Part shown: piece by piece, positions 6,938 to 10,049 of the stretch
Layout of the letters: every line of letters begins with the position of its first letter
Numbering within the stretch: position 1 is the stretch's first letter
DNA from: CAVZLD01 sp964522605
GTDB lineage: Bacteria; Planctomycetota; Planctomycetia; Pirellulales; Pirellulaceae
Reading direction: 5' to 3'
DNA: 10,049 bases
Assembly (NCBI GenBank): GCA_964522605.1
Contig: CAZFWV010000249.1
Coordinates: 1 to 10,049 of the forward strand
Program-made: the position numbers and the translations under genes
The notes under the pieces: generated by a model
The model's input: the letters and a program-made list of their open reading frames with translations, nothing else
Databases searched by the model: none
What the model was told of the DNA's origin: nothing

Positions 6938-7034
6938 AAGACACAGACCTTGCGAGCGCAGACTGGGGAGATTTGGGAGACCGCCTCTTCCGGAGAAGCT
7001 GTCAAGGCCGATTCTTTTTCTTTGCCGGGTTGAA
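6938..7034. repeat. Tandem direct repeat, copy 2 (period 130 bp)
   Basis: Second copy of the unit at 6808-6904. The inner stem is CTTC-CGGA-GAAG (6987-6998); the single difference from copy 1 swaps a C-G pair for a T-G wobble and keeps the stem. The outer GCCT/AGGC stem (6983-6986/7005-7008) and the T-rich run (7012-7023) are identical to copy 1. The period of 130 is not a multiple of three, so the copies fall in different frames of any spanning reading frame. Confidence 0.85.
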
Positions 7035-7136
7035 GTCATCTCGACTTCGATACGGACCTTGCGAATGCCCGCGACGTGCTTCGAACCATCGGGCCGTCGA
7101 TCCGGCTTCAGAAAGCGGTTCGGATCTTGGTGAGCT

Positions 7137-7159
7137 GTCAGTCGACTGCGGTCGCTGAC
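7137..7159 (-). terminator. Stem-loop after the small minus-strand gene
   Basis: GTCAG-T-CGAC (7137-7146) pairs with GTCG-CTGAC (7151-7159): a 9-base-pair stem with one bulged T and a TGCG loop. It lies 11 bases beyond the stop of the 7171-7491 gene. No T-tract follows on the minus strand, so it may protect or mark the 3' end rather than be a classical intrinsic terminator. Confidence 0.4.
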
Positions 7160-7170
7160 TCCGAATCGCG

Positions 7171-7491
7171 TCAGGTTTCCTGTCCGTCGGAGCGGCGCGC
7201 CGACTCAACCAACTGGCGATACTCCGACCGGTTCCAGAAACGATCCCACCAGCTCACGCTGCGCAGATTGGGATCGCTCGGGTTGATCTGGTGTTCTTTA
7301 CCCCGCCGTGTTCGCGCGACAATCGTGCCATCATCTCGCACATCGGTCACGACCCAGAACTTATCCACCACGTAAGCGAACTTTCCATCCTGCACCGCGG
7401 GCGCGATATCATGCGCTCGTGGCCCAGGCTTCGTGCTGACTTTCTGCTTCTTGTAGATCACAACATCACCAACGTGGAACTTCTTCGACAT
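7171..7491 (-). CDS. Small conserved-type protein of unknown function (106 aa)
   Basis: A 106-aa protein, MSKKFHVGDVVIYKKQKVST onward, with no signal peptide or membrane segment, so probably cytoplasmic. The first 65 residues look like a small beta-barrel: VGDVVIYKK, KFAYVVDKFWVVTDV and TIVARTRRGKEH are alternating strand-type segments, loosely like KOW/SH3-type barrels. The patches KPGPRAHDIAPA (21-32) and DPNLRSVSWWDRFW (73-86) have the look of conserved motifs, and I recall similar short hypothetical proteins in planctomycetes. The C-terminus is charged and probably helical. The ribosome site is weak (GAG-containing sequence about 8-10 bases upstream). It appears to be a single gene, followed by a stem-loop at 7137-7159. 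Coding is supported by residue composition and the ordered motif layout; function is unknown. Confidence 0.7.
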   Translation of the reverse strand: MSKKFHVGDVVIYKKQKVSTKPGPRAHDIAPAVQDGKFAYVVDKFWVVTDVRDDGTIVARTRRGKEHQINPSDPNLRSVSWWDRFWNRSEYRQLVESARRSDGQET

Positions 7492-7592
7492 GGTGGCACT
7501 CGTTTCTTATCCTGTTCGAATCCCGAAAACGGAATGGGATCCTTCGGTCTGCGTCGCCTTCAGCCAAAAGCACAATTGAATCGTGATGAAAG

Positions 7593-7616
7593 GAGCTCTG
7601 CACTGCTAACGGTGAG
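7593..7616. repeat. 24-bp dispersed repeat, copy 1
   Basis: Identical over 24 bases to 9795-9818, in the same orientation. Beyond the identical core, related bases continue (TCGGCAAG here, TCGGGGCAAG in the other copy), so the ancestral unit was probably longer, near 45-50 bp. The two copies flank the hairpin-rich gap and the beta-propeller gene. Confidence 0.8.
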
Positions 7617-7665
7617 AATGTTGTTCTCTCGGCAAGAAATCGAGCGACCAACGAAAGCGACCCTT

Positions 7666-7946
7666 ACCCGGGTGCGGAAGCACCCCGATGGGTTGCGGCC
7701 CTGCCGCTCTGCGAATGCGGAGTACCTTTCCCTGCCTCTTTTTACCCTTTTTTACAGTCCTGGTCACCAGCAACATTGTGGAGCCAATCGGCTCCCGGTT
7801 CCATGACGGAGAATCGCAATCCGCCCATCTTCGCACGGAAGAAGCGGAGTATTCTTCCGTCCTCCGGGGCCCATTTCAATACCTCCGCTCGGGTGGATGG
7901 GGACGGACGACATGAGGCTAGGTCCGCTCCTATTTCCAGGCCTCAT
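7666..7946. other. Cluster of perfect stem-loops in a gene-free gap
   Basis: Hairpins in order: GGGTGC-GGAA-GCACCC (7670-7685) with outer ACCC/GGGT; CTCTGC-GAAT-GCGGAG (7707-7722), followed at some distance by T-runs at 7739-7743 and 7748-7753; CTGGT-C-ACCAG (7760-7770); GGAGCC-AATC-GGCTCC (7780-7795); ACGGAAGAA/TTCTTCCGT (7835-7843/7852-7860); ATGAGGC/GCCTCAT (7912-7918/7940-7946). TCCGTCC at 7856-7862 can instead pair with GGACGGA at 7901-7907, which would open the fifth hairpin. No reading frame here has a ribosome site and a recognisable product. A structured RNA or a group of palindromic repeats would both fit. Confidence 0.35.
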
Positions 7947-8072
7947 TGCGTTCTGCTATCGGTCAACTTTCGCCCAAACCAGATTCTGAGATGGTGTTTT
8001 CGGGACATCGCATCCAGCGAGAGAATCGGCTCCGCCGACCGCTCAAGATCCCTCGCCGACGCTACTTGAGGA

Positions 8073-8316
8073 TGCACCATTCCGCGTCATTCTCTCCAGA
8101 AACAACAGGACACCAGGCGCGAAAACCCGAAGCGCCAGCGAAGGGGTTCGCGGCGCGCCGGAGACGTATTCACCCCTGTCGATCACTCGGCGGAGGCGGC
8201 GCTTTGGGGGCAGATCTTCAGTGAATCACCGTATTGCCCCGACCCCTTCGCTGGCGATTCGGGCTTCTGTGCGTTGCTTTTCGTGGTGTCTGGAGAGAAA
8301 GACAGGGAATAGTACA
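8073..8316. repeat. 244-bp element with ~75-bp imperfect terminal inverted repeats (MITE-like)
   Basis: The left arm (8073-8147) and the reverse complement of the right arm (8242-8316) align without gaps. The inner 61 bases (8087-8147 against 8242-8302) match at 46 positions. The strongest blocks are TTCTCTCCAGA near the outside and an inner 21-base stretch with one mismatch (CCCGAA.CGCCAGCGAAGG plus GGT). Matches such as ATTCC and TG.AC continue outward to 8073 and 8316. The 94-base centre contains ATTCAC and GTGAAT, which can pair as well, and no gene. I see no clear target-site duplication. The CCCGAA-CGCCAGCGAAGG block resembles a dispersed planctomycete repeat I recall. A non-autonomous, MITE-like element or a large palindromic unit are the best readings. 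It ends 61 bases before the beta-propeller ribosome site. Confidence 0.6.
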
Positions 8317-8376
8317 ATTTCGGGACGCACGATAAACTTCGGTCGAGATCGTGGAGATGCGAAGAACCATAACATG

Positions 8377-8382
8377 AGGGAG
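8377..8382 (+). promoter_or_regulatory. Ribosome binding site for the beta-propeller gene
   Basis: AGGGAG lies 7 bases before the ATG at 8390. Two other ATG triplets nearby (8374 and 8384) are not in the gene's frame. Confidence 0.7.
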
Positions 8383-8389
8383 ACATGCG

Positions 8390-9643
8390 ATGAAGACTCG
8401 GCAACTGACTTGGACTCTGTTCTTGTTGGTGGCAATCACCGGTTTTGTGATGGCAGACTCGTGGCCGCAGTGGCGAGGGCCGGTGCGCAATGGAATCTCG
8501 CAGGAAACGGGGCTGCTCCAGGAATGGCCGACCGAGGGCCCGAAATTGGTTTGGCACGTGAAGCAAATTGGTTCAGGCTATTCAACACCCGCCGTCGTTG
8601 GCGAAACGCTCTATTTGTTGGGCAATGAGGGACTGGACAATGAATATGTGAAGGCGTTGCGTGTTCAGGATGGTTCCGAGATCTGGTCGATTCGGATCGG
8701 CAAAGTGGGCAATCCCGATCAGCGGCCCGCGTATCCGGCTGCCCGCTCAACACCGACGGTCGATGGAGACTTCTTGTTTGTCCTGGGGTCCGACGGAGAC
8801 CTCGCCTGTCTCGAAAGAGCATCGGGCACGATTCGCTGGCAGAAGAACGTGCGCACGGAATTTAGCGGAAAGCCCGGCGAATGGGCCTATTCCGAATCTC
8901 CGTTGATCGACGGCGAAGTGCTGATTTGCACACCCGGTGGTTCGGAAGCGACGATGGTTGCCTTGAACAAACAATCTGGCGAGCTGATCTGGAAGTGCGC
9001 GGTCCCGGAGGGCAGCGAGGCCGGGTACGCTTCAGCAATCGTAGTCGAGGACCAGGGCATGCGACAGTACGTGCAGTTCCTCGCAACGGGACTAGTCGGT
9101 GTGAATGCAGAGACGGGTGAACTGTTGTGGAAGTATGATCAAACGGCGGAACGCAGTCCCGCCAATATTGCCACACCGATGGCGGACAACGGCTATGTTT
9201 ACAGCGCTGCGGGACGCAGTGGTGGCGGGTTGGTGAAATTGCAGGTCGATCAACGGTCCGTTGAAGCTGAACAGGTGTATTTTTCGGGCACATTGCCTTC
9301 AGGAATCGGGGGCGTCGTCAAGCTGGGCGACTACTTTTATGGCACGAAAGGCGACTCGCTCCTGTGCGTCGAGTTCACGACCGGCGAAATCCAATGGCAG
9401 GATCGGGGGATTGGTGCCGCATCACTCTGTTATGCCGATGGACGACTGTATCTGCACGGCGAGAACGGTGATGTGGCACTCGTAGAACCTTCTCCTGAAG
9501 GCTATCGCGAGAAAGGCCGCTTCACGCCTCCCGATCAACCGGATCGCGGGCGTTCGAAAGCGTGGGCCTATCCGGTTGTTGCCGACGGTAAGTTGTACAT
9601 TCGCGATCTCGATTCGCTCTGGTGCTACGAGGTGAAGCCTTAA
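8390..9643 (+). CDS. Exported PQQ-like (quinoprotein-type) beta-propeller repeat protein
   Basis: A 417-aa protein with a signal peptide (about 1-22, MKTRQLTWTLFLLVAITGFV then MA) and then WPQWRGPVRNG (25-35), a sequence I know as the typical opening of secreted planctomycete PQQ-repeat proteins. The rest is a beta-propeller of PQQ/BamB-like blades. Tryptophan-docking motifs of the form [SDT]G-x-[IL]-x-W occur at DGSEIWS (94), SGTIRWQ (145), SGELIWK (196), TGELLWK (242) and TGEIQWQ (331). Blade strands such as STPAVVGETLYLLG, STPTVDGDFLFVLGSDG and AYPVVADGKLYIRD follow the usual 'open, view, read' pattern. It has no lipobox and no catalytic domain, so it is neither a typical BamB lipoprotein nor a quinoprotein dehydrogenase. 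Such propellers usually act as periplasmic binding or scaffold proteins; no partner is visible here. The start is set by AGGGAG 7 bases upstream. It stands alone, preceded by an inverted-repeat element and followed by a stem-loop. Confidence 0.9.
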   Translation: MKTRQLTWTLFLLVAITGFVMADSWPQWRGPVRNGISQETGLLQEWPTEGPKLVWHVKQIGSGYSTPAVVGETLYLLGNEGLDNEYVKALRVQDGSEIWSIRIGKVGNPDQRPAYPAARSTPTVDGDFLFVLGSDGDLACLERASGTIRWQKNVRTEFSGKPGEWAYSESPLIDGEVLICTPGGSEATMVALNKQSGELIWKCAVPEGSEAGYASAIVVEDQGMRQYVQFLATGLVGVNAETGELLWKYDQTAERSPANIATPMADNGYVYSAAGRSGGGLVKLQVDQRSVEAEQVYFSGTLPSGIGGVVKLGDYFYGTKGDSLLCVEFTTGEIQWQDRGIGAASLCYADGRLYLHGENGDVALVEPSPEGYREKGRFTPPDQPDRGRSKAWAYPVVADGKLYIRDLDSLWCYEVKP

Positions 9644-9659
9644 ACGGTGACCTGCATCG

Positions 9660-9697
9660 CGAGGCCCAGCGCATCGACTGGCCCGCTACGAGCCTCG
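9660..9697 (+). terminator. Candidate stem-loop after the beta-propeller gene
   Basis: CGAGGC (9660-9665) pairs with GCCTCG (9692-9697), with CCAG (9666-9669) and CTGG (9678-9681) forming an inner stem and a 10-base bulge on the right side. It begins 17 bases after the stop codon. There is no T-tract, so its action as a terminator is uncertain. Confidence 0.35.
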
Positions 9698-9794
9698 ACT
9701 GTCTGAGATTGAAAATCGTTGGAACTCCCTGTCTCCGAGAGCGTTAGATTAGCTCGCGTGCGATGAGCTGCTCTGCAACCCTCGGCGTCTTTGC

Positions 9795-9818
9795 GAGCTC
9801 TGCACTGCTAACGGTGAG
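9795..9818. repeat. 24-bp dispersed repeat, copy 2
   Basis: Identical to 7593-7616 over 24 bases in the same orientation, 2.2 kb away. It lies in the gene-free tail of the window. The sequence reads without stops on the minus strand (LTVSSAEL) in a 74-codon frame, but the other copy does not sit in a comparable frame, so it looks like a non-coding dispersed repeat. Confidence 0.8.
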
Positions 9819-9928
9819 TTTCTTGTCGGGGCAAGCGAATTCTATTATGCGGCAGGGTTGCGTTGTGCTTCTACTTGGCTTTATTGTGGCATTTTGATGT
9901 AAGGCACATCCTTCCGCAGCAACCGCAC

Positions 9929-9997
9929 GGTGTGCCACTGGCTCTGCCAGTGCTGTTCCTCGACTCAAGAGGACACTGGCAAAGCCAGTGGCACACC
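9929..9997. repeat. Inverted pair of hairpin-forming repeats
   Basis: The 24-base arms at 9929-9952 and 9974-9997 are reverse complements at 23 of 24 positions, separated by 21 bases. Each arm is also a perfect small hairpin, CACTGGC-TCT-GCCAGTG on the left and CACTGGC-AAA-GCCAGTG on the right, flanked by GGTGTGC or GCACACC. The DNA can therefore fold as two short hairpins or one long one. I recall the GTGTGCCACTGGC unit as widespread between genes in Rhodopirellula-type genomes. Confidence 0.8.
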
Positions 9998-10049
9998 CAT
10001 TGCGCCGAACGCGGCAGCACGCCGTTTGGTTGCGGCCGAAGGCTGCGCT

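Larger units (their letters stand above)
7492..8389. other. Long intergenic region without a supportable gene
   Basis: About 900 bases lie between the start of the small minus-strand gene and the start of the beta-propeller gene. Apart from the separately listed 24-bp repeat, hairpin cluster and inverted-repeat element, it holds only short open frames with no ribosome site and no recognisable family. A TACAAT at 8313-8318 resembles a -10 box for the downstream gene but has no -35 partner at 17-18 bases. Confidence 0.5.
9644..10049. other. Gene-free end of window
   Basis: About 400 bases after the beta-propeller gene contain the stem-loop, the 24-bp repeat and the hairpin pair listed separately, plus small hairpins at 9896-9910 (GATGT/ACATC) and 10032-10046 (GCGGCC-GAA-GGCTGC). 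The only open frame of note is a 74-codon minus-strand frame that runs through repeats and lacks a ribosome site, so I do not call a gene. Confidence 0.5.

Noticed and set aside
6756..7005. Minus-strand small proteins spanning the tandem repeats (SPVCARKV motif)
   Set aside because: The 130-bp period shifts the frame between copies, and all four base differences in that frame between copies change amino acids, so there is no sign of protein-level constraint.
6870..7005. Perfect minus-strand TTGACA boxes in both tandem repeat copies (6870-6875 and 7000-7005) as promoters
   Set aside because: An A-rich stretch lies upstream, but no -10-like hexamer occurs at 16-18 bases; the boxes are part of the repeated hairpin.
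7510..7527. GTTCGAATCCC resembling a tRNA T-loop
   Set aside because: The flanking bases do not form the five-pair T-stem, and no acceptor, D-arm or anticodon stem can be placed around it.
7606..7836. Basic 76-codon minus-strand frame (KKGKKRQGKVLRIRR region)
   Set aside because: It crosses several hairpins, and its basic character comes from a pyrimidine-rich tract; no ribosome site or family resemblance supports it.
8313..8318. TACAAT as a -10 promoter box for the beta-propeller gene
   Set aside because: No reasonable -35 sequence lies 16-18 bases upstream, and the hexamer falls in the end of the inverted-repeat arm.
9744..9968. 74-codon minus-strand frame at the end of the window
   Set aside because: It begins inside the paired-hairpin repeat, runs through the 24-bp dispersed repeat, has no ribosome site and matches no family I recognise.

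Overview
The window reads as a piece of chromosome from a Planctomycetota bacterium, most likely a Rhodopirellula/Pirellulales-type lineage. The reasons are the gene content (a GH127/DUF1680 glycosidase with a signal peptide, a PQQ-type beta-propeller protein beginning with a WPQWRGP motif, a secreted protein with repeated STN-like domains), the long non-coding gaps, and many GC-rich palindromic intergenic repeats of a kind I associate with that group. The assignment is inferred from family resemblance and was not tested by a search.

Layout. 1-444: the end of a RelB-like addiction-module antitoxin gene overlaps a ParE/RelE-type toxin gene that is broken by one in-frame TAA. 445-573: a short gap with a near-perfect palindrome. 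574-2745 (minus): secreted GH127 beta-L-arabinofuranosidase-like enzyme with its Zn/Cys catalytic residues intact and a plausible promoter. 2746-3327: divergent intergenic region whose right half is rich in stem-loops. 3328-4959 (plus): exported protein built from three related STN/secretin-N-like modules with a Gly-rich tail. 4958-5068: nested inverted repeat between convergent genes. 5206-6639 (minus): MscS-type mechanosensitive channel with an acidic coiled-coil periplasmic extension. 6640-7170: non-coding gap with a 130-bp-period tandem duplication. 7171-7491 (minus): small conserved-looking protein of unknown function. 7492-8389: about 900 bp without a supportable gene, holding a run of hairpins and a 244-bp element with about 75-bp imperfect terminal inverted repeats. 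8390-9643 (plus): exported PQQ-like beta-propeller protein. 9644-10049: non-coding, with a copy of a 24-bp dispersed repeat and a paired-hairpin repeat.

The genes do not form one operon. Apart from the toxin-antitoxin pair, each is a single transcription unit flanked by repeats. Four products (GH127, STN-repeat protein, MscS channel, beta-propeller) act in or across the cell envelope, but nothing in the arrangement shows that they work together.

I found no CRISPR, rRNA, tRNA, transposase or recognisable defence cassette beyond the decayed toxin-antitoxin pair. The less ordinary material is in the intergenic DNA: the tandem repeat with internal hairpin and T-tract, the long terminal-inverted-repeat element, and two stretches with several perfect stem-loops and competing pairings. 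These are candidates for structured RNAs or small non-autonomous elements, not demonstrated systems.
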